A stretch of 51,122 bases of DNA from Pseudonocardiaceae bacterium (GTDB lineage Bacteria; Actinomycetota; Actinomycetes; Mycobacteriales; Pseudonocardiaceae): the NCBI GenBank assembly GCA_009379815.1, contig WHSY01000030.1, positions 1 through 51,122 on the forward strand, in the 5' to 3' direction. Under the pieces are notes generated by a model. That model did no database searches. It worked only from the letters and a program-made list of their open reading frames with translations, and was not told the origin of the DNA. Position 1 is the first letter of the stretch. Each line of letters opens with the position of its first letter. Both the position numbers and the translations under genes were made by a program. Of the stretch, positions 33,826-42,444 are shown in pieces.

Positions 33826-33870
33826 TGGAGCCGCCTGGGGGAATCGAACCCCCGACCTGCTCATTACGAG
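33826..33870 (-). other. att site: 3' half of tRNA-Thr(CGT)
   Basis: On the minus strand this reads as anticodon loop CTCGTAA, 3' anticodon-stem strand TGAGC, variable loop, a T arm with GGTTCGATTCC flanked by GGGG/CCCC, acceptor strand GGCGGC and TCCA. It is the exact 3' half of an actinobacterial tRNA-Thr(CGT). Upstream of the loop the sequence is CACAA, not GCTCA, and no D arm or 5' acceptor strand exists, so this is not a functional tRNA but the duplicated att core left by integration. Its polarity implies that the intact tRNA lies to the right, beyond the window. Confidence 0.85.
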
Positions 33871-34012
33871 TTGTGCGGCTCACCATCCGTCGAGGTCTCA
33901 CACCGTCGCTGACCAGCGCGTTTCCGTCGGCTCCGGACCCTGCTATACCCCCGGGAACTGCGGGGAACTGCTACCACAACTGCTACGCCTGCAGGGCCAC
34001 AAATGAGGCGGA

Positions 34013-34204
34013 GGGCTCGGGCTGCGCGGCATCCACGGGGCAGCCCGCCGGCTGCCCGCAACGCTGTCCCGAGGTCCGGCAGAGGCTCCGGGGTCAAGGG
34101 CGGTCGGAGGCCGTCGCGCAGCGATGCGCAGCACCCTTGACGCTGGAGGGGCCGGGCCGCACGATCGCGCAGCCCGAGCCCGGACGCAGCCACGGTTTCG
34201 GAAC
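34013..34204. repeat. Repeat R, copy 1 (with 16-bp terminal inverted repeat)
   Basis: GGGCTCGGGCTGCGCG (34013-34028) and CGCGCAGCCCGAGCCC (34166-34181) are perfect inverted repeats enclosing 137 bp. Inside are GTCAAGGG...CCCTTGAC and GCGCAGCGATGCGCAGC. Most of the 192 bp recurs at 44977-45161, and a shortened form at 38152-38214. It lies 20 bp before the annotated RepSA start and 140 bp from the att core. Confidence 0.8.
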
Positions 34205-34222
34205 CCGGCCCACCCGTGAGGG

Positions 34223-35887
34223 ATGGCGTCCGGTTCGTGCTGCCTGCCCCGCTCCGTGTTCGGCGGCCGGCCGGTGATGGGCGCGAAGGATCGCACAGGG
34301 GTCAGCCTCTCGACCCGCGGCGCCGTCCCGCCCGCGTCACTGCCGGATGGGCCCGGCCGGCCGGGGCGCGCCGGAGGCTGGCGCCCAGGCCGTGCCGTGG
34401 GCCAGGCCGGCCTGTCGTCCTCGGGCTCGGCGCCGGCGCCGCGGGTCTCGCCTGGGCTTGTCCCATGTGCCATATCTGTCCGCAACCCTCAACAGGCCGA
34501 CGCGGCCGAGCTCGATCCGGGGGCGGTGTGGCAGCCGCGGTTCCCGGGTGCCGAGCTTGTCGGAGCGGCCGCGGATCTGCTGCCGAGCATCGCCGCGGCG
34601 GCTGGACGGGCGGCGGAGATCAGTGAGGGGCCGCGGTGGGAGATCGTGGTCTCCCCCGGGGTGCTGCGGGTCCGCACCCGCGACTACGCCAGGGCCGAGC
34701 GCACCCACGAGCGGCAGCTGCGGCACCACCGCGCGGATGTTGACATCGCCGCCAGCTACCTCGTCGACGGCGAGGAACCGGCCGAGCTGCTGCCCACGAG
34801 GGGTACGATCACGGCCTGGTCGCCGAAGTCGCGGGCCCGGATGATCGCGCGGCTGTCGGACCTGGACTACACCCGGCTCTACGGGCGCTACCGCACCTGC
34901 CACTCGTGCGGGCGCGACTACGACCCCGACGGGGACCGCTGCCCGGTCTGCAAGCACACCGGCTCGACGCTGACCGACCGCAGCGGACGGCTGCCCGCGA
35001 TGGTCACCCTGACCTACCCAGGCGACTGGCTCACCGTCGCCCCGGACGCCGAGTCGGTCACCGAGCACTTCGCCGCGCTGGCCAAGCGCTATGCGCGGGC
35101 CTGGGGCGAGGATCTTATCGGCCCGTGGAAGAAGGAGTTCCAGGCACGCGGGGCACCGCACCTGCACCTGTCGACCACTCCCCCGATGGGCTTTACCACC
35201 GTCACCGACCCCGACACCGGGCAGCGCCGCGAGGTCGACTTCAAGACCTGGCTGTCGATCACCTGGGCCGACATCGTCGCCCACCCCGACCCCAAGCAAC
35301 GCCGGAAGCATCGCGCCGCGGGCACCGGGGTGGACTACGCCGAGGGCATCCGGCTGACCGACCCGCGCCGCATGGCCGTCTACTTCGCCAAGTACGGCAC
35401 CGCGCACGGCAAGGATTACCAACACCGCGTCCCCGACGAGTGGATCAGCTGCTACCTGCTCTGCGAGTCCTGCGGCCGCGACTACGACACCGACCATGAC
35501 GAGTGCCCCGACTGCGGCCACCCCGACGCCGAGGTCGTCGAGCTCGGCTCCGCCGGCCGCTTCTGGGGCTACCGCGGCCTCCGGCCCGTCCTCGCCGCCC
35601 GGCACGTCACACCGGCCAACGGCGTCCGCGCCGGGCGGGTGCTGCGCCGCTGGTACAAAGCAAAGGGCCTCACCAAGCGGGTCCGTCGACCCCGGGTCGA
35701 CCAGGCTACCGGCCGCGTCACCTACCGCACCACCACCACGCGCAGGCAGCTCTTCGCAGACAACCGCGGCTTCATCGTCGTCAACGACGCCCCCGCCATG
35801 GCCTCTCAACTCGCCCGCTATCTCGCTACCGTACCGAGACCCACACAGAGGGCGGCCGAGGCCTGGGTGTCATCATCGTCGGTCTAA
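34223..35887 (+). CDS. repSA: RepSA-type rolling-circle replication initiator
   Basis: A 554-aa protein. It has a zinc-ribbon-like CHSCGRDYDPDGDRCPVC (about 226-245), an HUH motif in RGAPHLHLSTTP (about 310-318), a catalytic-Tyr region AVYFAKYGTAHGKDY (about 383-397) and a second ribbon CESCGRDYDTDHDECPDC (about 414-432). RepSA of pSAM2 nicks the element origin for rolling-circle replication after excision. The last 20 or so residues (ATVPRPTQRAAEAWVSSSSV) differ from the natural end preserved in the fragment at 39048, so the 3' tip was replaced by an insertion. The first 90 residues look non-coding-like, so the true start is uncertain; no good ribosome-binding site was found. Confidence 0.75.
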   Translation: MASGSCCLPRSVFGGRPVMGAKDRTGVSLSTRGAVPPASLPDGPGRPGRAGGWRPGRAVGQAGLSSSGSAPAPRVSPGLVPCAISVRNPQQADAAELDPGAVWQPRFPGAELVGAAADLLPSIAAAAGRAAEISEGPRWEIVVSPGVLRVRTRDYARAERTHERQLRHHRADVDIAASYLVDGEEPAELLPTRGTITAWSPKSRARMIARLSDLDYTRLYGRYRTCHSCGRDYDPDGDRCPVCKHTGSTLTDRSGRLPAMVTLTYPGDWLTVAPDAESVTEHFAALAKRYARAWGEDLIGPWKKEFQARGAPHLHLSTTPPMGFTTVTDPDTGQRREVDFKTWLSITWADIVAHPDPKQRRKHRAAGTGVDYAEGIRLTDPRRMAVYFAKYGTAHGKDYQHRVPDEWISCYLLCESCGRDYDTDHDECPDCGHPDAEVVELGSAGRFWGYRGLRPVLAARHVTPANGVRAGRVLRRWYKAKGLTKRVRRPRVDQATGRVTYRTTTTRRQLFADNRGFIVVNDAPAMASQLARYLATVPRPTQRAAEAWVSSSSV

Positions 35888-35900
35888 CCTAGCCCATATC

Positions 35901-36977
35901 TTACTGAAAAGCGGGGATCACATTCTTTCCGAATCGCTCGATGGATGCCTTCACCTTGTCGACTGGAAGTCCCGGGGGCTGGAAGTTGCCGATCATCATG
36001 TCGGCTCCCATTTTCTCGTATTTCCTTACCTTCTCGATACAGGTGTCAGGACTACCCACTATGCACATGGATTCGTCGTTCAGGTGGTCGAAGGTGACCT
36101 CGGGCACCTCGAAATCCTCAACGTAAGCGTAGCTTTCCTTCTTCTCGGCCCACGTCGAGAACCTCCCGAAGATTTCGGCTGCGACCACCGAGTACTCCAC
36201 CGCTGCTGCCGCAGCTGTTTCCCTGGCCTCCTCGTCGGTCTCGCCGCAGTAGATGACCGCGAAAGGCGCGACCTTGTCGTTGATGTACTTCCCGGCCGGC
36301 TTGGTGCAGCGCTTGATCCCCTCCTTGTAGAGACCTATACGGCGGGAGATCTCGTCGAGTGGAACCAAGACTGAGAAGGTCAACATCCCGATTCCGAGTT
36401 CGCCTGCCAGCGAGTGGCTGTCGGGTCCGGACCCGGCCACCCACAGCGGGGGATGCGGATCCTGGACGGGCTTGGGCAACACATGCCTCGGGGGGATTTT
36501 GAAACTCTCGCTGTCCCAAGTGAACTCCTCGTCCTCCCAGGCCTTGACGATCATCTGGAGGCTCTCTTGCCACTGCGGCCGGGTCTGGTCCGGCTCGATC
36601 CCAAAGCCCTCCAGCTCCTCACGGGACACGCTACGGCCGGTGCCGAACTCAGCCCGTCCTCCGGATATCTGGTCCAGAACCGCCCCCGCCTCAGCGGCCT
36701 TGACTGGGTGGTTGTAATTGAAGGGCAACAGCTTGACGCCGTACCCGATGCGTATGTTGCTCGTCGCGGCCGCGTAGGCTCCGAGTAGAACGTCGTTGTT
36801 GCTTGCCTGGGACAGGTCCGGCAAAAAGTGGTGCTCGACGTTCCACACAGTATGGAAGCCCACCTGATCAGCGATGCTGACCTGATTTACGAGGTCTCGA
36901 AAGACCTCCTGTGCTGCGCTCTTGTCGTGCTGCGGGCGGGCCACCACCTCGTATATGAGCCCGAAGTCCAGTGCCAC
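35901..36977 (-). CDS. LLM-class flavin-dependent monooxygenase (luciferase-like)
   Basis: A 358-aa protein of the bacterial-luciferase TIM-barrel family: N-terminal ALDFGLIYEV, SIADQVGFHTVWNVEHHF, IRIGYGVKLLPFNYNHPVKAAE and DQISGGRAEFGTGRS. These enzymes use FMNH2 and O2 for hydroxylation or Baeyer-Villiger reactions. GTG 36977 has AGGGAG 7 nt upstream. It is followed upstream by an alpha/beta hydrolase gene 36 nt away on the same strand, an arrangement suggesting ketone to ester to acid/alcohol conversion. Confidence 0.88.
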   Translation of the reverse strand: MALDFGLIYEVVARPQHDKSAAQEVFRDLVNQVSIADQVGFHTVWNVEHHFLPDLSQASNNDVLLGAYAAATSNIRIGYGVKLLPFNYNHPVKAAEAGAVLDQISGGRAEFGTGRSVSREELEGFGIEPDQTRPQWQESLQMIVKAWEDEEFTWDSESFKIPPRHVLPKPVQDPHPPLWVAGSGPDSHSLAGELGIGMLTFSVLVPLDEISRRIGLYKEGIKRCTKPAGKYINDKVAPFAVIYCGETDEEARETAAAAAVEYSVVAAEIFGRFSTWAEKKESYAYVEDFEVPEVTFDHLNDESMCIVGSPDTCIEKVRKYEKMGADMMIGNFQPPGLPVDKVKASIERFGKNVIPAFQ

Positions 36978-37013
36978 TTGTCTGCTCCCTTGCGTGCGTA
37001 TTGTCGCGGTACT

Positions 37014-37976
37014 TCAGTGGATCCGTTCGAACGCCCGGCGCAATGCACGGTCACGGTCGCTCATGAGCCGATGTGATATTTCGGTGCCCGGCCCGAGCAG
37101 ATCAAAACCATGGAACGCGCCCGCATAAACGTGCAGCTCGGTGGGCACACCCGCCTGCAACAGGCGTTGTGCGTACTCGATGTCCTCGTCGAGAAACAGG
37201 TCGAGATCGCCGACGGCGATGAACGCGGGCGGCAAACCATGCAAGTCCTGCTCCCGGCTGGGTGCGGCGTAGACTGGTACATCCTCGGTGGTGCCGGCCT
37301 CATGGCCGAGGTAGCAGCGCCAGCCGATGATGTTCGACTCACGGTTCCACACCCGGGGTTCGGTAATGGACTGGCTCGAAGGCGTCACATTGCGATCATC
37401 GATCATCGGATAGATCAGCAGCTGGTAACAGACCGGTATCTCGCCGCGGTCGCGCGCCAGCAGGATCAGGCCGGCTGCCGAGCCACCACCGGAGCTGGCC
37501 CCGCCGACGGCGATACGTTGCGGGTTGATCTGCAGTTCTGTGGCGTTCTCACACGCCCACTTCAGCCCCGCGTAGCAGTCGTCCATCGGTGCGGGGTACG
37601 GATGCTCCGGTGCGCGCCGCCAGTCAACCGACACGACCACACAGCCCACACTGTTCACATAATGCTCCGCCAGCGGGTCGTCCTGATCGACCGAGCCGAG
37701 CACATGCCCGCCACCGTGGATCCAGTACAGGCATGGCAGCGGCTCAGTCTGGTCTGCCGGGCGATACGAGCGGACCTTGACATCGGGCGCGCCCGCAGCG
37801 CCGGGAACCACATGATCACGCCGACGGACGTTGGGGGCTGGCTCCACATCGGCGTTGGCCTCCGCGAGCATCTGTGACAGCACTTCGCGGGCACGGGGCA
37901 CATCCCCAAGATCCAACACAGGCAGATGAGGAAAGACGACCGCCAGCTCCGGATCCATCCGCGTGAGCAGGTCCAC
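37014..37976 (-). CDS. Alpha/beta hydrolase, hormone-sensitive-lipase family esterase
   Basis: A 320-aa protein. Oxyanion-hole motif HGGGHVLGS (about 84-92), nucleophile Ser in GGASSGGGSAAG (about 163, a GASSGG variant of GDSAGG), acid in VGDLDLFLDED and His in YAGAFHGFD. An intracellular esterase or lactonase with no signal peptide. GTG 37976 has GGAGG 6 nt upstream. Likely co-transcribed with the LLM monooxygenase and possibly hydrolyses its ester or lactone product. Confidence 0.88.
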   Translation of the reverse strand: MDLLTRMDPELAVVFPHLPVLDLGDVPRAREVLSQMLAEANADVEPAPNVRRRDHVVPGAAGAPDVKVRSYRPADQTEPLPCLYWIHGGGHVLGSVDQDDPLAEHYVNSVGCVVVSVDWRRAPEHPYPAPMDDCYAGLKWACENATELQINPQRIAVGGASSGGGSAAGLILLARDRGEIPVCYQLLIYPMIDDRNVTPSSQSITEPRVWNRESNIIGWRCYLGHEAGTTEDVPVYAAPSREQDLHGLPPAFIAVGDLDLFLDEDIEYAQRLLQAGVPTELHVYAGAFHGFDLLGPGTEISHRLMSDRDRALRRAFERIH

Positions 37977-38219
37977 GAAACACCTCCGCCCATGCCCCGG
38001 TCGTCATCGCTACCATCTGATCAACCGTTCGTCAACGGTCCGCGTGCCACCGACACCAGCTCGTGTTGTGAGACGCGACAAGAGAATGGCTAGACAGACA
38101 GATCCCAGACATTCCCACCCCTACTACCGCCACGAGCACTGCCCACGATCAGGGCTCGGGTTGCGCGAACCCACCGGGGCAGCCCGAGGCCGGTCCCGAC
38201 CACGGTGTCGGAACGCTCG
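37977..38219. other. Non-coding region containing repeat R copy 2 and a GntR-operator-like site
   Basis: No gene supported. At 38086-38097 ATGGCTAGACAG matches 10 of 12 bases of the probable GntR operator TTGGCTAGACAA found at 46699-46710. At 38152-38214 lies the shortened repeat R. Both may be relics of another element's regulatory/distal end. Confidence 0.4.
38152..38214. repeat. Repeat R, copy 2 (internally deleted)
   Basis: Starts GGGCTCGGGTTGCGCG as in copy 1 and ends CACGGTGTCGGAAC, like the end of copies 1 and 3, but lacks the middle. The join fits a deletion between two GCAGCCCG direct repeats that flank the missing part in copy 1. It directly follows the 3' end of the PP2C-like pseudogene, just as copy 3 follows the GNAT gene. 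Confidence 0.7.
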
Positions 38220-39039
38220 TCACGAGAACCGGACGACAACCAGGGTCTTGTCGTCGTGGCGTTTGGACCGGGGCAGCTGCTGGCCGTCGGGGTCGGTGTC
38301 GGCTTCCCAGCGGTGCAGGTCCATCAGGAGTCGGTACAGGCCGTCGACGTGCAGTTTGGCGATGTGGTGCCAGTCGATGCCGAGGTGCTCGATCGGCCGG
38401 TGGGCGCCATCGGTGCTCAGGATGCACCATTCGATCTGGTCGAGCGGGTAGCTGCGGGTGAAGGCTTGGGCGGCGGCAGCGGGTTCAGCTTCAGCGATCC
38501 AGTAGCCGGCTCACGTTGCGGGCTGTGGCCTGGTGACGCTGCAGTTCGTTGAGTAGGGCTCGGTGGTCGCTGTCGTAGCCATGGCCGTCGCTCAGTCGCT
38601 GTTGGGAGGAGGCCCTGACGTTGGGGGTCACCGATGCCAGCCGATCGTCGGACAGGCGCTTGACGCCGTCCGGGGTAGCTAGGTGAATGGCGCTGTCGCC
38701 GAGGACCAGAAGGTCGAGCACGTCGCCGCGAGGCCGAAGCAGCGCGACCGTCGACGTCGGTGCGGTCCCGGGCGAGAGTCCGAGCAGGTCGGTGGTGGTG
38801 GCAGCGATGGCGGCGGCGAGTCCGTCAGCGAGGTCCATCGACGGCTGGGCCGCCAGCGCTGCGACCAGGCGTTCGGGGAGGCAATCGACGTAGGCGGAGG
38901 CGTCGGCGGTGGTCGGGTCGAAGGCTGTCGCGCCGTCCAAGACGATGACGAGATCCTCGGCGCTGGCATGCTCGTCCTGGCCCGAGCCTGGCGCCGCCGG
39001 CAGCGCAGCTGTCGAGATTTCCATGCCTGTCACTACCAA
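38220..39039 (-). pseudogene. PP2C-like protein phosphatase, single frameshift
   Basis: The first frame (182 aa, TTG 39039 or ATG 39024) contains LVIVLDGATAFDPTTADASA, LLVLGDSAIHL and RLASVT, which match PP2C-type phosphatases. It ends at 38491, but near 38507 one extra C puts the continuation in another frame: SGYWIAEAEPAAAAQ..., IEWCILSTDGAHRPIEHLGI, then RHDDKTLVVVRFS and a stop at 38220. The second half holds the family's terminal DD-KT motif, so the intact gene would give about 272 aa. It is a pseudogene, a programmed shift or a sequencing error. Confidence 0.65.
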
Positions 39040-39047
39040 CGCTTGCG

Positions 39048-39188
39048 GCGGGATCCACCGGCCGCGTCACCTACCGCACCAGCACGGTCCGAAAGCGGCT
39101 GTTCGCAGCGAACCGAGGCTTCGTGACCGTCAACGACGCCCCCGCCATGGCCTCCCAACTCGCCCGCTACCTGCAGTCGGCCCGCTGA
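39048..39188 (+). pseudogene. RepSA C-terminal fragment
   Basis: The frame GRVTYRTSTVRKRLFAANRG, VTVNDAPAMASQLARYLQSAR and stop is clearly homologous to the end of the RepSA protein at 34223-35887 but not identical at either DNA or protein level. It therefore comes from a second related element, not a recent duplication. No upstream coding portion exists; it begins 9 bp from the PP2C-like gene start, on the other strand. Confidence 0.8.
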
Positions 39189-39358
39189 TCCAGGGCTAGG
39201 TCAGGCAAGAGCGGCGTCGTACGCCGCCCCCCGCCACTGCTGACGGCTGGCACCGCTGAGTACCATCGATGGAGGTGCCTGACATGAGTGCACCGACCGT
39301 CGGCTCCCGTCTCGCGCACCTCCCACCTTCATCACGACAGCCGTTTACAGGCAGGGAA

Positions 39359-40153
39359 TCAGTAGCCGGTGAACCGTGGGTTGCGCTTGTTTAGGAAGGC
39401 GTCGACTGCTTCCGCGTGGTCTTCGCTGAGAAATGTAGTCATTTCGAATCCGGTGGAAGCGTCGAAAGCGTTCTTTAGAGAATCCTTGATGAGCTTATTG
39501 ACCGCGAGCTTAGTGTATCGGATAGCCATCGGGGCGCCCCCAGCGAGGCGGTGGGCGAAGGCGAGGGCGTGTTTATCGAGCTCCTCGTCCGGGACGACGT
39601 GGTTGACCAGGCCCATGCGTTCAGCGTCAACGGCTGACACCGGGTCGCCCGTCATCAGATATTCCTTAGCACGGGCTGGGCCGACGGCCAGAGGCCAGGC
39701 CACGACGCCACCGTCGCCGGCCACGAGCCCAGCACGGACGTGCGGGTCCGCAATCCGTGCGCTCTCGGCCATAAAGATGACGTCGCTGAACAGCGCCAGA
39801 CTTGCGCCGAGCCCCATGGCGTAGCCGTGGATGGCCGTGACGAACGGCAGCTCGATGTCGAGCATGTCCCAGATCATCTGCTTGGCGTCGCGGTGGAGGT
39901 CGAACACGCGCCGGGCGCTACGTAGAGTGCGGAACCATTCGAAGTCTCCGCCTGCAGAGAAGGCACGGCCACGGGCGCTGAGCAGCACCGCCCCAGCGTC
40001 GCCCTCCTGCTTGAGCAGCCGGAACAGTCGCGTGAGGTCGTCGTGGAGAGCCTCGTTGATGGCGTTCTTGTCGTCGTGGGGATGGTCGATCACCACGCGG
40101 AGCACATCGACATCGCGGGTGATCTCAAGGCAGGAGAAGTCGCTCGATTGCAT
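39359..40153 (-). CDS. Enoyl-CoA hydratase/isomerase family protein
   Basis: A 264-aa crotonase-fold protein with oxyanion-hole segments GRAFSAGGDFEWF and AIHGYAMGLGASLALFSDVI, then ADPHVRAGLVAGDGGVVAWPL. The usual hydratase Glu pair is not obvious, as Gly/Asp residues occupy the segment, so isomerase, lyase or hydrolase activity is equally possible. ATG 40153 was chosen; AGGA lies 9 nt upstream. It belongs with the acyl-CoA ligase upstream. Confidence 0.85.
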   Translation of the reverse strand: MQSSDFSCLEITRDVDVLRVVIDHPHDDKNAINEALHDDLTRLFRLLKQEGDAGAVLLSARGRAFSAGGDFEWFRTLRSARRVFDLHRDAKQMIWDMLDIELPFVTAIHGYAMGLGASLALFSDVIFMAESARIADPHVRAGLVAGDGGVVAWPLAVGPARAKEYLMTGDPVSAVDAERMGLVNHVVPDEELDKHALAFAHRLAGGAPMAIRYTKLAVNKLIKDSLKNAFDASTGFEMTTFLSEDHAEAVDAFLNKRNPRFTGY

Positions 40154-40474
40154 CACAAAGCGTCCTCGTCTCGGTAGCCGGTGCGTGGGCCCCAAGTGGT
40201 CCCGAGCCCACGCTACGCCCCGCCAAGCCGATCGCACAGCTTGGTTAATGCGCTCTGCTGCCCCTCGCGCACGCCGCTCTCGACCATCGAACAGCTATCA
40301 AGCGTCCGGCCTCGCGTCAGGTGAACCGCAACAACAAGCTCACGCCAAGGCGAGCACGGTCAGCGCACCGCCACGGGCTTCGCAGACACAGCCTGCAGGT
40401 TCTGAATTAGCACGTATAAGTTACACTTCTTGACCGTTCCTCTGCCGCTACACAATATCGGAGTGTGCTCGCCA
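40154..40474. other. Non-coding gap, nothing recognised
   Basis: About 320 bp between the minus-strand crotonase-like gene and the end of the acyl-CoA ligase gene. Base composition drops towards the right. No promoter, tRNA or small gene could be supported. Confidence 0.4.
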
Positions 40475-42109
40475 TTACGTGCGATCATAGATCATACCGA
40501 CTTGTTGTTCGAACTCCCGCACCAGCACGTTTTTTGCGGTCTTCTGCGTAGAAGTTCGCGGCAACGTACTTCGAAAGACTATATAGCGCGGCACCTTGAA
40601 GTAGGCGAGTCGCTTCTCGCACCAGTCCCAGATAGCGGCGGGGGTGACTTCGGGTTGGTCCTCGCCCTCGACGAGGACGATGATGGCGGCCACCTCCTGC
40701 TCACGGGTCGGGTCCGGCACCGGTAACGCTGCAGCGTCGACCACCCCGGGGTGCATGAGCAGGACTTCCTCCACCTCCGCTGCTGCAATGTTTTCACCAC
40801 TGCGCCGAATGATGTCCTTGCGCCTACCAAAGAAGCGAAACCAGCCAGCCGGTTCGCGCACGATAATGTCGCCGGTATGAAACCATCCGCCACGCCATGC
40901 GGCTTCGGTCGCTTCAGGGGATTTATAGTATTCGGTAGCGAATGTCGCCCAAGGCCGGTCGTCGTCACTCCCTCGCAACACGAGTTCACCCGGTTCTCCG
41001 TCCGGTACGTCACGATCCTCCTCATCGACGACTCTCGGCCGGAAGTCACGTAAAGGCACGCCAAAAGAGTGGGTGCCCACGTGGCGCTCACCCTCCAGCG
41101 GCGCGGCGAAATTGATACCGGTCTCCGTCATACCGAAGACCTCAACGAGCTTCGTACCGAACCGCTCTTCAAACGGGCGGTGGAGCGCGCCTGGCACACC
41201 AGCCCCCTGGCCCAGCCGCGCCGGGTGATCGCGATCGTCTGCTCGAGGAGGAAGCCCCATCAGTATCGCCGGCATCACCCCGAGGTAATTGAATACTGTG
41301 GCGCCACTTGACCGGATGGAAGACCACCAGGTTGTTGGGTGGAAGCGATCGAGGAGTGCGGCATTGGCGTTTACGAGTAGTGTTGCAAGGATCGTAGTGA
41401 GCTGGGGGTTCATATGGAAGAGCGGCAGCGGTGTGATCGCACGGTCGGCGGGGGACAATCGCATGAGCTCAGCATAGCGATGGGCATTCGACGAATAATA
41501 ATCATTGGCGACCACGCAACCTTTCGGGCTACCTGTCGTGCCCGAGGTATAGAGGATTGCGGCTTCGTCTGTGTCGACCAGTCCGCAGTCCGGCGGTTCT
41601 CCGTCCTCCGGCGCCATAAAACTCTTGAGCGAACTCACGCCATCAATAGGCCCGTGGACACTGATCACAAAGTCGAGGGCTTCCGCGGCCCAAATCTCCG
41701 GTAGCAGCTCACCGAAGCCAGCGCTGAGGAAGAGCATCCGCGCGTCGGAGTGGGCTACTACATATTTTGCCTCGCGTCCAACGAACGATGTGTTGACAGG
41801 CACGATAGACAGACCGATCTTGGCAGACCCAAGCCAGATAGCTAGAAATTCTGGGCCGTTATTGACCATCAACGCAATTCGCTCGCCCTTCCTTAGACCG
41901 AGCCGCCGGAGCCCGTTCGCTACTCTGTTCGCGTCGCGATTGAGTTCCTCGAGTGTCTGCGTCAGCGATAGTTCCTCATTCTGGAACCACAGATACGGTC
42001 GTTGAGCATCTCGCTCAAGCGACGCGAGAAGGATCGATCGCACAGTTTCACCCACGACGTCACCGCTTTCATCGAGATTGGATAGCCTGCCGTAGGCTCG
42101 CCAAGCCAC
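40475..42109 (-). CDS. AMP-forming acyl-CoA synthetase (CaiC/fatty-acid-CoA-ligase-like)
   Basis: A 544-aa ANL-superfamily enzyme. P-loop-like ILYTSGTTGSPKGCVV (about 185-200), VFGMTETGINFA, then GWFHTGDIIVREPAGWFRFFG and the C-terminal catalytic Lys region. It activates a carboxylic acid with ATP to an acyl-AMP and then acyl-CoA, feeding the crotonase-like enzyme next to it. The GC content is visibly lower than in the flanks, implying acquisition from another source. GTG 42109 lacks a clear ribosome-binding site. Confidence 0.9.
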   Translation of the reverse strand: MAWRAYGRLSNLDESGDVVGETVRSILLASLERDAQRPYLWFQNEELSLTQTLEELNRDANRVANGLRRLGLRKGERIALMVNNGPEFLAIWLGSAKIGLSIVPVNTSFVGREAKYVVAHSDARMLFLSAGFGELLPEIWAAEALDFVISVHGPIDGVSSLKSFMAPEDGEPPDCGLVDTDEAAILYTSGTTGSPKGCVVANDYYSSNAHRYAELMRLSPADRAITPLPLFHMNPQLTTILATLLVNANAALLDRFHPTTWWSSIRSSGATVFNYLGVMPAILMGLPPRADDRDHPARLGQGAGVPGALHRPFEERFGTKLVEVFGMTETGINFAAPLEGERHVGTHSFGVPLRDFRPRVVDEEDRDVPDGEPGELVLRGSDDDRPWATFATEYYKSPEATEAAWRGGWFHTGDIIVREPAGWFRFFGRRKDIIRRSGENIAAAEVEEVLLMHPGVVDAAALPVPDPTREQEVAAIIVLVEGEDQPEVTPAAIWDWCEKRLAYFKVPRYIVFRSTLPRTSTQKTAKNVLVREFEQQVGMIYDRT

Positions 42110-42444
42110 CCGCTAGCATCTCAAGGTGATACATCCACCTACCGACCTCATCTCCACACGACCCCCCATCCTCCTGCCTGGAGTCCGGGGACGTATCGAA
42201 AGGCACTGCTGGCGGGACGCCGCGGCGGTGCAGGCGCTTGCTACGTCAGATGGAGCCGCTCTTCGCCGTGTCGCGGTAGCGTTACGCCCTCAGCGTCACC
42301 GAGTGCGTGCTCCAGTCTTCACGGCAAACGTTGGAGTCCGCGGTGCATCTCGATCGAAAAAAGGGTCCGTTATCTTTTCGATCTATCCGCACCTTCGTAA
42401 CGAGTCGGGCACCCAGGCGCCTCGTCCCATCGGATGCCGGTCGT
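42110..42444. other. Non-coding gap, nothing recognised
   Basis: About 335 bp between two minus-strand genes. Open frames here are short, arginine-rich and without start signals. It may hold the promoter for the ligase gene, but no clear element was identified. Confidence 0.4.

Larger units (their letters stand above)
1..33870. mobile_element. Element A: integrative conjugative element carrying a catabolic operon (partial)
   Basis: Seen: a transfer/maintenance module (1878-14064), catabolic cargo (15072-29112), a regulator pair, and a tyrosine integrase (31873-33726) whose 5' end lies about 100 bp from a tRNA-Thr 3'-half copy. AICE-type elements place int next to the att site in the tRNA, and this fits. 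No second att copy was found by eye between 1 and 33825, so the left boundary is unknown and is probably outside the window. The extent, and whether the transfer module and the integrase belong to the same element, are inferences. Remnants at 14230-14976 show that the region is a mosaic. Confidence 0.5.

Noticed and set aside
33826-33905. A functional tRNA-Thr gene
   Set aside because: Only the 3' half matches; the anticodon stem 5' strand is CACAA instead of GCTCA and there is no D arm or 5' acceptor strand, so it is an att remnant.
34000-34200. CRISPR array or iteron cluster
   Set aside because: The repeats are three dispersed 60-190-bp units, not short regularly spaced repeats with spacers.
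34337-35809. 490-aa minus-strand frame opposite RepSA
   Set aside because: Composition (Val/Gly/Ala/Arg) is that of an antisense frame in high-GC DNA, and RepSA on the other strand has clear HUH and zinc motifs.
38205-38552. 115-aa plus-strand frame
   Set aside because: Antisense to the second half of the PP2C-like pseudogene, whose DD-KT motif is clear on the minus strand.
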